Part shown: in pieces, positions 1 to 8,338 of the stretch | Layout: each line of letters opens with the position of its first letter | Position numbering within the stretch: the stretch's first letter is position 1 | NCBI GenBank assembly: GCA_016868095.1 | Contig: VGHV01000037.1 | Location: forward strand, 1 to 12,697 | From: Betaproteobacteria bacterium | Lineage (GTDB): Bacteria > Pseudomonadota > Gammaproteobacteria > Burkholderiales > Burkholderiaceae_E | Reading direction: 5' to 3' | Length of the DNA stretch: 12,697 bases | The notes under the pieces: model-generated | Told to the model about the DNA's origin: nothing | The model's database searches: none | What the model saw: only the letters and a program-made list of their open reading frames with translations | Translations under genes and position numbers: made by a program

Positions 1-1
1 G

Positions 2-1228
2 GATTATGGGTCGATAAAGCCTGCTGCCATCCGACTTAACTATGGCATGCAGCGCGTTCGGGGCGGAGGCAATGCTGCCCGATTGATCGCCGGCCTTCCT
101 GCGTTGATCGGTGCGTGGCGCGACCCAGCGGGCGGTATGCTTTTGTCGAGTTCGGGTCATTTCCCAGGAAATTCTGCTGGCTTATCGCGCCCGGATCTCA
201 TCCCGCAATTACGAGCCTCGCCCTCGCGTCTGCCTCGCACCATCAATATGTCCACGATCGGTGATGCTTTATTGCAAACCGATCAAGCTATTGAAGCAGT
301 CATCGTCTACAACGCCAACCCGCTTGCTGTTGCTCCGGAATCAGCAAAGGTCCGAAGTGGCTTTGCGCGTGAAGACCTCTTTACCGTTGTGATCGAGCAG
401 TTTCAAACCGATACAGCTGACTATGCCGATATCCTCCTGCCAGCCACGACTCAGCTTGAGCATTTCGACTTGCATAAGTCTTATGGGCATCGCTATCTAG
501 TTGTTAATGAAGCAGCGATAAGTCCTATCGGTTCAGCCCGATCAAACGCAAGCATCTTTCGCGATTTAGCCAAACGGATGGGTTGGGACGAAGCATGCCT
601 CTTTGAGGATGATGTCACAATCGCTCAAAGTGCAATCCATTGGTCGGACCCGAGATTGGCCGGTATGGACCTTCAATCCTTGCGCCAACAGGGATGGTGC
701 AAGCTTGCCATCGACGATGCCCCATTTGCCCAGGGCCATTTCCCTACACCCTCAGGTAAGGTTGAGTTCTACTCACAACGCCTTGCCGATCAAGGACTCG
801 ACCCACTTCCTGATTATTTGGCACCGTATGAGAGCGCAGAAAGTACGCCTGAGCTTGCTGCACGCTATCCGCTCGCCATGATTTCACCGCCAGCGAGAAA
901 TTTTTTGAATTCGAGTTTTGTGAATGTTCAAAGTCTAAGATCGATAGAGGGTGAGCAAACCTGCGTAATGCACCCAGACGATGCCCATGAGCGCAAGCTT
1001 GTTGAGGGCGATCTTGTAAGCATTCACAATGATCGAGGCTCGCTCCATGCCAGGCTCCATATCAGTGATCGAACCCGTCAAGGCCTTGTTGTTGGCTTTG
1101 GTATTTGGTGGCAAAAGCTCACGCTCAGCGGAAATAATGTGAATTCTGTCACCCATCAAAGGCTCACCGATTTAGGGCGTGCAGCTAGTTTTTATGACTG
1201 CCTTGTTGAAGTAAGCAGGCTGGATTAA
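2..1228 (+). CDS. Molybdopterin-dependent oxidoreductase, 3' part
   Basis: C-terminal 408 residues of a large catalytic subunit of the DMSO-reductase (bis-MGD) superfamily. The frame is open from position 2, so the true start and the N-terminal iron-sulfur domain lie outside the window; the ATG at 47 is internal. Visible residues 11-40 (IRLNYGMQR, then GGGNA and LIGAWRDPAGG) and 125-157 (FTVVIEQFQTDTADYADILL, then PATTQLEH) are typical of the MGD-binding core. From about residue 288 (YPLAMISP) to the end is the molybdopterin dinucleotide-binding beta-barrel domain, with HPDDAHERKLVEGDLVSIHN at its centre. Family membership is clear. The substrate cannot be told from this half; formate-dehydrogenase-like or BisC-like enzymes are the nearest style. 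It ends 46 bases before the fadD-like gene on the same strand, so it may share its transcript. Confidence 0.9.
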   Translation, partial: DYGSIKPAAIRLNYGMQRVRGGGNAARLIAGLPALIGAWRDPAGGMLLSSSGHFPGNSAGLSRPDLIPQLRASPSRLPRTINMSTIGDALLQTDQAIEAVIVYNANPLAVAPESAKVRSGFAREDLFTVVIEQFQTDTADYADILLPATTQLEHFDLHKSYGHRYLVVNEAAISPIGSARSNASIFRDLAKRMGWDEACLFEDDVTIAQSAIHWSDPRLAGMDLQSLRQQGWCKLAIDDAPFAQGHFPTPSGKVEFYSQRLADQGLDPLPDYLAPYESAESTPELAARYPLAMISPPARNFLNSSFVNVQSLRSIEGEQTCVMHPDDAHERKLVEGDLVSIHNDRGSLHARLHISDRTRQGLVVGFGIWWQKLTLSGNNVNSVTHQRLTDLGRAASFYDCLVEVSRLD

Positions 1229-1274
1229 ACCAACATAGAACACCATATCAGCGTCACGAGAGGGAGACACAACT

Positions 1275-2966
1275 ATGAATAGAAACTGGCTCAAGAATTA
1301 TCCACTGGGAGTGCCGTCGGAGATTGATCCGGGCCAATATAGTTCACTGGTTCACTTACTCGAAGAAGCATTCACGCGCTATCGAGACCGCGCCGCATAT
1401 ATCGGCTTTGCCAAGCCGATGACCTACGGCGAACTTGATGATCGATCGCGTGCCTTGGGTGCATTTTTTCAAGCTCAGGGCATCGAAAAGGGCGATCGCG
1501 TCGCCATCATGATGCCTAACGTCTTGCAGTACCCCGTTGCACTGGCTGCAATTCTTCGGATTGGCGCGGTCGTTGTCAACGTCAATCCGCTCTACACCCC
1601 AAGAGAACTTGAGCATCAACTCAAGGATTCAGGGGCAAGAGCGATTGTGATTCTCGAGAACTTCGCCGTAACCCTTCAGCAGGTCATCCGAAACACCGAC
1701 ATTAAGCAAGTTGTACTTGCATCAATGGGCGATTTGTTGGGCTTCAAGGGCAAGATCGTCAATTTTGTCATTCGTCGTGTGAAAAAGATGGTGCCCGAGT
1801 TTTCATTGCCTGGGGCACATCTTTTCAACGACGCACTCGCAGCCGGAGCAAACCTTAGTTTCACAAGTCCCGATTTACATCATGCAGATGTGGCGTTCTT
1901 ACAGTACACAGGCGGCACAACTGGTTTATCCAAAGGGGCAACCCTCACACATCGCAATATCATTTCAAACGTTCTCCAATCTGAAGCGTGGATGCAACCC
2001 GCCTTACACAAACCAGGCAAACCTTCGCTTGAGGGGGAGCAGCTCACAACGGTTTGTGCTTTGCCGCTTTATCATATCTTCGCACTCACGGTTTGTGCCT
2101 TGCTCGGTATGAGGGTTGGTGCGCTCAATATTTTGATTCCTAATCCGCGCGATTTAGATGCGCTTGTGAAAGAGTTGCGCCCTCATCGCTTTCACATGTT
2201 TCCCGCTGTTAATACCTTATATAACGCTCTTGCCGGACATGCCGCCTTTAAGGAACTTGATTTCTCATCGTTGCGGGTTTCCAATGGTGGCGGCATGGCG
2301 GTCCAACGGGCAACGGCTGAGCGCTGGCTTGAGTTAACCGGATGTCCTATTTGTGAGGGCTATGGCCTTTCGGAGACTTCGCCTTCTGCGACCTGTAATC
2401 CCACAGATACCGACGCCTATTCAGGCACGATTGGCATGCCCTTGCCATCGACCGAGGTGGTGATCCTTGACGACGATGGTCGCAAACTTGGTGTCGGCGA
2501 GCGCGGTGAAATTGCTATTCGAGGGCCGCAGGTGATGGTGGGTTATTGGAATAAGCCTCATGAAACGGCCAAGGTGATGACACCGGATGGCTTTTTCAAA
2601 AGTGGGGATGTTGGCATCATGGACGAGCGGGGGTACATCACGATTGTTGACCGTAAGAAGGATATGATTCTTGTATCTGGTTTCAATGTTTATCCAAATG
2701 AAGTTGAGTCGGTCGTATCGATGCATCCGGGCGTTTTGGAGTGTGCTGTCATTGGCGTGCCCGATGGTGCGGCTGGTGAAGCGGTCAAACTCTTTGTTGT
2801 TAAGCGAGACCCGTCGCTGACCGAGGTCGCACTTCGCGAGTATTGCGCCGAACATTTAACTGGCTATAAAAAACCCAAGTTTATTGAATTTAAATCGGAG
2901 CTTCCCAAGACTAATGTGGGCAAGATTCTAAGGCGTGCCCTCCGCGACACCGAGAAAACAGCATGA
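1275..2966 (+). CDS. fadD: Long-chain fatty acid-CoA ligase (FadD-type)
   Basis: A 563-residue ATP-dependent acyl-CoA synthetase of the ANL (adenylate-forming) superfamily. It activates fatty acids to acyl-adenylate and then acyl-CoA, feeding beta-oxidation or lipid synthesis, usually at the inner face of the membrane. Visible motifs are the phosphate loop [11 protein letters not shown] (211-221), the adenylate motif GYGLSETSP (362-370), KSGDVG (442-447), the hinge [19 protein letters not shown] (459-477), and [11 protein letters not shown] (544-554), where Lys550 is the expected adenylation lysine. Length and motif order match the family, so it looks intact. The ATG at 1275 follows a purine-rich AGAGGGAGA about 8 bases upstream. 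Its TGA overlaps the next gene's start (ATGA), implying translational coupling. The exact acyl chain preferred cannot be read from sequence. Confidence 0.93.
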   Translation: MNRNWLKNYPLGVPSEIDPGQYSSLVHLLEEAFTRYRDRAAYIGFAKPMTYGELDDRSRALGAFFQAQGIEKGDRVAIMMPNVLQYPVALAAILRIGAVVVNVNPLYTPRELEHQLKDSGARAIVILENFAVTLQQVIRNTDIKQVVLASMGDLLGFKGKIVNFVIRRVKKMVPEFSLPGAHLFNDALAAGANLSFTSPDLHHADVAFLQYTGGTTGLSKGATLTHRNIISNVLQSEAWMQPALHKPGKPSLEGEQLTTVCALPLYHIFALTVCALLGMRVGALNILIPNPRDLDALVKELRPHRFHMFPAVNTLYNALAGHAAFKELDFSSLRVSNGGGMAVQRATAERWLELTGCPICEGYGLSETSPSATCNPTDTDAYSGTIGMPLPSTEVVILDDDGRKLGVGERGEIAIRGPQVMVGYWNKPHETAKVMTPDGFFKSGDVGIMDERGYITIVDRKKDMILVSGFNVYPNEVESVVSMHPGVLECAVIGVPDGAAGEAVKLFVVKRDPSLTEVALREYCAEHLTGYKKPKFIEFKSELPKTNVGKILRRALRDTEKTA

Positions 2967-4714
2967 CAAAAAGTCCACTAAGCGAGCGGCCGAGAAAGTC
3001 ACCACAAGACCTCAGGAGTCATCGCTGGTATGGCGTGAATGATATGCGCTCATTCGGTCATAGATCGCGTACAGCCCAAATGGGATATCACCGGACTGAC
3101 TACGCCGGCAAGCCGGTGATCGCAATCATCAATACTTGGAGCGATATTAATCCTTGTCATTCACATTTCAAGCAGCGGGTTGAGGAAGTCAAGCGTGGAA
3201 TTTGGCAAGCCGGAGGTTTCCCCGTTGAGATGCCCGCGATGAGTCTGAGTGAGCCTTTTCAAAAACCCACCACCATGCTTTATCGCAATTTGCTTGCTAT
3301 GGAAGCTGAAGAATTATTACGGTCTTATCCCGCGGACGGTGTGGTTCTGATGGGTGGCTGTGACAAGACTACGCCAGCGCTTTTGATGGGCGCCATCTCG
3401 ATGAATTTGCCGAGCATCTTCGTTCCTGCCGGGCCCATGCTTCGCGGTGACTACAAGGGGAAGTTTCTTGGAAGTGGGAGCGATACTTGGAAGTACTGGG
3501 CAGAGCTCAGGGCAGGCAACATCAGCGCGATTGATTGGCAGGATATTGAAGACGGTATTGCCCGATCGGCCGGCCATTGCATGACGATGGGTACCGCCTC
3601 GACCATGACATCTGCGACAGAAACACTGGGATTTACCTTAGGAGGAGCTGCGTCGATTCCAGCTCCCGATGCAAGGCATGGGCAAATGGCGAGTCTTAGC
3701 GGTAAGGCGATTGTTGAAATGGTCTGGCACGACATGAAGCCTTTAGATTTTTTAACACAAGCCTCATTTGATAATGCGGTCACTGCAGTGCTTGCGCTTG
3801 GCGGCTCAACCAATGCCATCGTGCACTTGATTGCGATGTCTCGTCGGGCTGGCTTTACGCTTGATCTTGATCGATTTGATGCGTTGGCACGCAAGACGCC
3901 GCTTTTGGCGAATCTTCGGCCGTCGGGCGCATTCTTAATGGAAGATTTTTATTATGCAGGAGGGCTTAGAGCTCTGCTGTGGCAAATTCGCGATCTCCTA
4001 AGTCTCGATCAACTGACCTGTACGGGCCAGAGCCTTTTTGAGCAAGTGAAAGATGCTGAGATTTATCACGATGAGGTCATACGCCGCCGCGATAACCCCT
4101 TGATCGAAGGTGGAAGTCTTGCGGTTTTGCGGGGTAATCTTGCCCCCGACGGAGCCGTGATCAAGCCGTCGGCGATGGAGCCACACTTGCGCCGACATCA
4201 AGGCCCTGCTGTTGTTTTCAAAGATTACAACGATATGGCTTCAAGAATTGATGAGCCAGGTCTCGACATCGATGCCAATTCAGTGATTGTCTTGCAAAGT
4301 GCGGGACCACAAGGCGCCCCGGGCATGCCTGAATGGGGTCAACTGCCGATTCCCCAAAAGCTGCTCAAGCAGGGTGTTCGCGATATGGTTCGCATAAGCG
4401 ACGCGCGGATGAGTGGCACGAGCTATGGTGCTTGTGTCTTGCATGTTTCGCCCGAGTCGCACATCGGGGGGCCGCTCGCACTGGTGCAGGACGGCGACAT
4501 CATTCGCCTTGATGTCGAGGATCGCAGGATTGACCTCATGATCAGCGAGGCTGAGATGGCCGCAAGGAAGGCGGCCTGGGTTGCGCCGCCTGCTAAGTTT
4601 TCGCGCGGTTATGGTACACTTTACCTTAAGCACATTCAGCAGGCTGACCAGGGATGCGACTTTGATTTCTTACAAGCTGAGCCGGCCCGATCTGACGAGC
4701 CTGAAATCCACTAG
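2963..4714 (+). CDS. IlvD/Edd family dehydratase, sugar-acid (L-arabonate dehydratase) type
   Basis: A 583-residue dehydratase of the IlvD/Edd family, which removes water from dihydroxy acids or sugar acids using an iron-sulfur cluster and Mg2+. Three probable cluster cysteines are visible: Cys65 (SDINPC), Cys133 (GGCDKTTP) and Cys206 ([14 protein letters not shown]). The likely catalytic Ser484 lies in [10 protein letters not shown]. Domain order and length match what I recall of the roughly 580-residue L-arabonate dehydratase of Rhizobium more closely than classical branched-chain IlvD, through YNTWSD-like, [10 protein letters not shown] (326-335) and [16 protein letters not shown] stretches. 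The sugar-acid role is therefore inference; automatic annotation may say dihydroxy-acid dehydratase. It is translationally coupled to the fadD-like gene by the 4-base ATGA overlap and closes the operon. It appears complete, with no sign of damage. Confidence 0.9.
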   Translation: MTKSPLSERPRKSPQDLRSHRWYGVNDMRSFGHRSRTAQMGYHRTDYAGKPVIAIINTWSDINPCHSHFKQRVEEVKRGIWQAGGFPVEMPAMSLSEPFQKPTTMLYRNLLAMEAEELLRSYPADGVVLMGGCDKTTPALLMGAISMNLPSIFVPAGPMLRGDYKGKFLGSGSDTWKYWAELRAGNISAIDWQDIEDGIARSAGHCMTMGTASTMTSATETLGFTLGGAASIPAPDARHGQMASLSGKAIVEMVWHDMKPLDFLTQASFDNAVTAVLALGGSTNAIVHLIAMSRRAGFTLDLDRFDALARKTPLLANLRPSGAFLMEDFYYAGGLRALLWQIRDLLSLDQLTCTGQSLFEQVKDAEIYHDEVIRRRDNPLIEGGSLAVLRGNLAPDGAVIKPSAMEPHLRRHQGPAVVFKDYNDMASRIDEPGLDIDANSVIVLQSAGPQGAPGMPEWGQLPIPQKLLKQGVRDMVRISDARMSGTSYGACVLHVSPESHIGGPLALVQDGDIIRLDVEDRRIDLMISEAEMAARKAAWVAPPAKFSRGYGTLYLKHIQQADQGCDFDFLQAEPARSDEPEIH

Positions 4715-4766
4715 AGCTAGCGTAGTCTGTTAATGCCACCTGGATTTGTCAGTGGCGCGCAGAAGG

Positions 4767-4795
4767 AAAAAACCCGCCAGTCGGCGGGCTTTTTC
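4767..4795. terminator. Bidirectional rho-independent terminator
   Basis: Stem CCCGCC (4773-4778) and GGCGGG (4783-4788) with a 4-base loop, preceded by A6 (4767-4772) and followed by CTTTTT (4789-4794). The A-run and T-run let it work on both strands. It lies between the dehydratase stop (4714) and the porin stop (4818), so it ends both convergent transcripts. Confidence 0.9.
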
Positions 4796-4817
4796 GCGGA
4801 ATCGCTTAACAAGCCGA

Positions 4818-5846
4818 TCAGAACGCGTGGTTGATGCCAATGGCAAACTCGCTACGCTCACGCGTTGGAGTACCTGCTTTCTTCAGTTCGTCTTGACCGT
4901 AAAGCGCATAAAGACGAGTGCGCTTACTCAAGCTATTGATAAGTCCGAACTTATAAGCTGTAAAGTCTCCAACGGTCCCGTCTCCAGATCCGCCTGACAC
5001 ATGCGCCATTAGTGTCGGACTAACATTGAATCGGGCACCAACCTGGGTACCCTTATAAGTACCCGCACCGTTGGTTTTAAGATCACCATGTTGCGCTTGG
5101 ATGCTCAATTGTTTGTTGATCATGTAGGTGCCGCCGATGATCATCTCCTCGCGCTTAGTTGTTGCTGTCGCGCTCGTCCAGGTCTTCTGGGTATTAATAC
5201 CAACTCCCAACATTAATGGGCCTGCATCATAGCGAAGTGAGCCACCTATTGATCCAACATCGTCGGTTGCATGGGGATCCTTCGAGCGATCAGCGAAGTG
5301 GACACGCGCTACGATGCCGCCCATTGCTGGTGAAATATACATAATTTGGCCGCTATTGCGAACCGTAGTTACAGCGGCAGCACCATTCAAATATACCGAC
5401 TTACCAATGTTAACGTTATCTGCCATTGATGTATCAGTAGCCGCTGACAAACTAAAGATTGGGGTGTAGTCGCGCCCAATTTGAATCGTTCCAAATCCAC
5501 CGCTTAAGGAAACAGTGCTTTGACGTACGCCTTGGGAGGGAACTGCTGTTGCAGCGCCAGTAGCATTGCTAATCATACCCACGGCAAGGTTACCCGTGCC
5601 TCCAGCGTCCATGCCGAGTTCGTAATGGAACCCTGCCGTCAGATCACCGATCTTTTCAGTACCGCGAAAACCAAGCCTATTAGATGCAAGCGCGCCAGCA
5701 GCGTTACCACCAGTCTGATTAACGGTTACTTCCGACGCGGTTTTAGTGGTTACGCTATTGAAACCTCCGTCCATAATGCCGAACACGGTTACCTGGGCCG
5801 AAGCAACGGCCGGTACAGCTGCTGCGATTGCAATCGCGAGAAGCGA
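4818..5846 (-). pseudogene. Outer-membrane porin lacking its start (5' end lost)
   Basis: Gram-negative trimeric porin of the Burkholderiales type (Porin_4/OmpC-like beta-barrel), a diffusion channel of the outer membrane. The mature protein would begin QVTVFGIMDGGF and ends NHAF, with the terminal Phe recognised by the BAM machinery. Repeated short amphipathic strands and signatures such as NRLGFRGTEKIGD, GLTAGFHYELG-like and QIGRDYTPIF are typical. Reading back from the GTG at 5786, the frame continues through SLLAIAIAAAVPAVASA, a complete signal-peptide core with an ASA cleavage site. Before it, the expected Met-Lys-Lys is absent: the frame gives DTLDE after an in-frame TGA at 5862-5864, with no ATG, GTG or TTG between. 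The only ordinary start left, GTG 5786, would remove the signal peptide. Promoter and RBS are lost too. I read it as disrupted by the accessory region; the barrel itself (about 325 residues) is intact. Confidence 0.85.
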
Positions 5847-5849
5847 TTC

Positions 5850-6005
5850 GTCAAGAGTGTCTCAAAAGTTGCTAAATCATATAATTATCAATCGGTTATA
5901 AACTTTTGAAATACTTGTCTAATGGTATAAAACATATACTTTTAAACTGGTAGTTCGAAGTGTAAAGGTTAGCGATAGCCGCTTCGCATGAGCCCCAAAA
6001 GCCAG
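5850..6005. other. AT-rich junction segment with 9-bp inverted repeat
   Basis: No gene is visible. 5871-5950 contains only 19 G/C in 80 bases. An inverted repeat TCAAAAGTT (5862-5870) and AACTTTTGA (5901-5909), separated by 30 bases, sits next to the broken porin start, with the palindrome ATAATTAT (5880-5887) between its arms. The arrangement would suit a recombinase core site or a regulator-binding region at the element's edge. It could also simply be AT-rich spacer. It lies downstream of the minus-strand gene ending at 6006, and I see no convincing terminator for that gene. Confidence 0.5.
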
Positions 6006-6359
6006 CTATTGATTCGATACATTGCTATTTAAAGCTTTTTGGAGTGATTGCTTTGCTTTGTCTAGCGACTTTCTTGCTCGAACTGTTTTGGCACGCAAAT
6101 GGATCTGCCTTGCTTGGTCGCTCATCGCTTTCACCTGTAATGCTTCGGGACTCTTGAGAGCGTTTGAGTTTGACTCAGTCATCGTCTGAACGATTGCCAC
6201 AATGTTCTTAGCGCCAAACAAATGCGAGTAGATAGCTCTCGCTTGTTGAAAGCCATCGCAGAGGAGAACAAGCTTGACCGTGATTTGACCCTGCCCCAGC
6301 GGAACCCTAACAGTTCCAGTGAATGGTTTTAATGAATTGTCGAACTCAGCATAGCGCAT
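6006..6359 (-). CDS. Hypothetical small protein, beta-alpha-beta N-domain and basic helical tail
   Basis: A 117-residue protein I do not recognise by name. Residues 12-58 (TGTVRVPLGQGQITVKLVLL, then GFQQARAIYSHLFGAKNIVAIV) read as two beta strands, a helix and a third strand. The helix ends in LFGAKN, a pattern I have seen in small proteins of integrative and conjugative elements. Residues 77-112 are rich in Lys, Arg, Gln and Ala and look like a long basic helix, possibly nucleic-acid contacting. No signal peptide or membrane segment. The gene follows the polymerase-like gene by 43 bases on the same strand, so both are probably co-transcribed and may act together. Start ATG 6359 has only a weak upstream GAG. 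Function unknown. Confidence 0.65.
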   Translation of the reverse strand: MRYAEFDNSLKPFTGTVRVPLGQGQITVKLVLLCDGFQQARAIYSHLFGAKNIVAIVQTMTESNSNALKSPEALQVKAMSDQARQIHLRAKTVRARKSLDKAKQSLQKALNSNVSNQ

Positions 6360-6402
6360 ATGCTCTATTTAGTCTGACCTATGATGACTGCGCCAGGTTC
6401 AA

Positions 6403-7884
6403 CTACGCAGCACTCTCACCCAAACCCTCAAATCTCTTAATTGGCTTCTGATCAACTCGCCAGTAAGGATTACCTGTTTTTTCTCGAATCACCCGAATGA
6501 TACATTCTCTGAGATCTGCTGAGAGTTGATCACGAACGATAATCGCATCGTGGATATTCGCCAAAACGCACTTCATTGCTTTAGCTAGCTCATCACGAAA
6601 GATGTTCATTGCTGCTGTTTCCGCATGTTGATAAAGATACGCTAGGACCTTTGCTCGATTAGGTCGTCCGCTGTTGCTTTGAAGCTTTGGATCGATCCGC
6701 AACGCTGGAATCAATGTCAGGTGTGACTGAAAGATAAATTGGTCTAATTTTCGCTGTTCGTTCAAGAATGCTTTAGTGCTCGCACTTTCCACAAAGCGCT
6801 TTCGTTCAAGCGGATCAGTCAGGATCATGCCGATCGCAGGCATTTGCCAAGTACCTGAGTCATCGTGCCATCCACTGGTTCCGATTCGTGCTCCGAAACT
6901 AAGCGCCGTCAATGCGCTTTTGACTTGTTTCCGCTGGGTGTCATTGTTAGCCCGACTTTGGTTTGTGTAAGTGTCAGCACGAATGGTTCGAATCAGATCA
7001 TCTTTGTCCTCAATGTAAGTTAGAAGTGTTGGGAAAAGTCGTTCGACCGGGGCAGATCTACCAGTTTGCCGCCTGTATGCGTCGCCGAAGCTTAGCTTCC
7101 AAGCGACCACTGCCGAAACCATGTCGTATTCCCAGCAGTTCCCTAACATCGCTTGACGAAGTGAGCGATGAACATTTTGAACGCTGATTCCTTCGTAGTA
7201 GGTTCGCCCAAAGTAGCTTGGCTTAGGTATTTGAAGAAAGAGACCTTTACTAAAGCGAGCTACTCGATAGATGAAAACTGCTTGTCGAAAAATGGACTCT
7301 TTGCGTTGTCTTGTAAAGTGACATGCTTTGGTACTCAGCCACTGAATGAACTGCCCCAGCGAATCGATATCGACCTCAGTGATGTGATACTCGCTACGGA
7401 CCTGGGTCTCACTAAGACTGTCTAATCCTGGATAAAGTGAGAGGATCCAAGCGGCTTCTTTCGAAGGTGAATTATCTAAAAAGTCTCTCAAGTCTTCACC
7501 GTACTTCTCTTGAACTGAAATCAGGCTATGGTCGTCAACGAGCTTCACAAGATTGGTCAGCCGAATCCTCGATTTGAGGCCAGTTAGATTGTTGCCCCGC
7601 TCAATGGTTTTCACGAGGGCCAGCTGGTTTTTCTCAAGCCAAGCATGCGTCCTGACTTTCTGAGGCCCAAGTTGACCTCCTTTGTTGGCGAGCTGATGAA
7701 GGCTGATGCTGAACAACTGAAATCGAAGGCCATAGGGATCGTTCCCGATTTGTATCGCCTCTGAGAGGAGATCATTGAGTACCCCCATGTACTTTCTTAA
7801 CGCTTTTGCCGCACTCGTTGATGGCTTTGGAAAAGCCTTCTTCATCGCACTCAACACTTTGGGGTCTACTTCAAGTCGCAACAT
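6403..7884 (-). CDS. Polymerase-like protein with family-A-style motifs A, B and C (divergent)
   Basis: A 493-residue protein. The ATG at 7884 is preferred over the GTG at 7902 because GGAGGG lies 9 bases before it. I see three motifs in family-A DNA polymerase / T7-type RNA polymerase order. Numbering from the ATG: EYDMVSAVVAW (252-262), where Asp254 would be the motif A metal ligand; RKQVKSALTALSFGARIG (318-335), resembling motif B (R-x3-K ... FG-x2-G), with Arg318 and Lys322; and ANIHDAIIV (442-450), resembling motif C (HD), with His445 and Asp446. A helix before motif C (YQHAETAAMNIFRDELAKA) resembles the Q-x2-E helix of polymerase A palms. Residues 1-225 are helical and unrecognised; no exonuclease motifs are seen. 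The polymerase role is inference from motifs, not from any alignment; a degenerate or repurposed palm is possible. It heads a two-gene minus-strand unit and abuts the structured gap at 7885-8338, a plausible origin. Confidence 0.6.
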   Translation of the reverse strand: MLRLEVDPKVLSAMKKAFPKPSTSAAKALRKYMGVLNDLLSEAIQIGNDPYGLRFQLFSISLHQLANKGGQLGPQKVRTHAWLEKNQLALVKTIERGNNLTGLKSRIRLTNLVKLVDDHSLISVQEKYGEDLRDFLDNSPSKEAAWILSLYPGLDSLSETQVRSEYHITEVDIDSLGQFIQWLSTKACHFTRQRKESIFRQAVFIYRVARFSKGLFLQIPKPSYFGRTYYEGISVQNVHRSLRQAMLGNCWEYDMVSAVVAWKLSFGDAYRRQTGRSAPVERLFPTLLTYIEDKDDLIRTIRADTYTNQSRANNDTQRKQVKSALTALSFGARIGTSGWHDDSGTWQMPAIGMILTDPLERKRFVESASTKAFLNEQRKLDQFIFQSHLTLIPALRIDPKLQSNSGRPNRAKVLAYLYQHAETAAMNIFRDELAKAMKCVLANIHDAIIVRDQLSADLRECIIRVIREKTGNPYWRVDQKPIKRFEGLGESAA

Positions 7885-7893
7885 ACAAAGATT

Positions 7894-7899
7894 CCCTCC
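7894..7899 (-). promoter_or_regulatory. Shine-Dalgarno of the polymerase-like gene
   Basis: GGAGGG on the minus strand, 9 bases before ATG 7884. It decides the start: the longer GTG reading from 7902 would place this site inside the coding sequence. Confidence 0.7.
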
Positions 7900-7977
7900 C
7901 ACTTAAAAAAGTGAAGACCTTGTTGCTCTAAAAAGTCACACACTTATAGTATTTCTTCTTGATCAGTGTTCTATTAG

Positions 7978-8071
7978 ACATGTCTTTGGAAGACATGTGG
8001 CCGAGCGGACCTGAAGCGATTGCTCTCAATCGCTTCAGCTAGCGAAGGTCACAGATGGGCTTGTCCCATCT
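7978..8071. repeat. Cluster of three consecutive perfect hairpins
   Basis: Three perfect inverted repeats in 94 bases, in the gap between the divergent genes starting at 7884 (minus) and about 8339 (plus). Hairpin 1: ACATGTCTT (7978-7986) / AAGACATGT (7990-7998), 9 bp with loop TGG, which also overlaps the palindrome AGACATGTCT (7976-7985). Hairpin 2: CTGAAGCGATTG (8011-8022) / CAATCGCTTCAG (8027-8038), 12 bp with loop CTCT. Hairpin 3: AGATGGG (8053-8059) / CCCATCT (8065-8071), 7 bp with loop CTTGT. No T-run follows any of them, so they are not ordinary terminators. Candidates are a replication origin for the element, a recombination site, or a structured RNA. I favour the origin because the region also carries replication-type genes. 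Confidence 0.75.
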
Positions 8072-8338
8072 CAATTTATTATGAGAACACAAGATGTGGA
8101 TTTCTTGATTTAATCCAAAGGCGACACAGACCCCCCATCAAATCAAAGCGCATCACAAGACGCACACAGCAACCGCGCCAGCATCCCAAACTCGTATCTG
8201 GCCGAGCGAATATCCAACCCACAGTGATGCTCTTAAGCGTCTCGAAACGAGACGCTTGATTCACAACCTCGGCCTAGCGCATGAAATGAAATAGCCTTAC
8301 CATTGCCCCTCTACTTGCCACTCAGAAAAAATCGCAAC
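8072..8338. other. Gap with A+C-rich tract and a fourth hairpin
   Basis: No convincing gene. 8121-8190 has 55 A+C and only 4 T in 70 bases, a strong strand asymmetry. A perfect 10-bp hairpin AAGCGTCTCG (8235-8244) / CGAGACGCTT (8248-8257) with loop AAA closes the region. TGGCCGAGCG occurs twice, at 7998-8007 and 8199-8208. Together with the upstream cluster this forms a roughly 450-base non-coding block that looks like a control or origin region. I see no clear sigma-70 promoter for the + strand gene that follows. Confidence 0.5.

Noticed and set aside
7990..8079. tRNA-like stretch: TGGCCGAGCGG resembles a class II tRNA D-arm, followed by a hairpin and a 17-base T-arm-sized stem-loop
   Set aside because: The acceptor ends do not pair, the D-stem does not close, the middle stem is 12 bp with a 4-base loop instead of 5 bp with 7, and the T-loop lacks TTCRA. 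Not called as a tRNA.
8020..8259. 79-residue open frame in the structured gap
   Set aside because: No ribosome-binding site, begins inside a hairpin, and its composition simply mirrors the A+C-rich tract. The opposite-strand 61-residue frame is equally unsupported.
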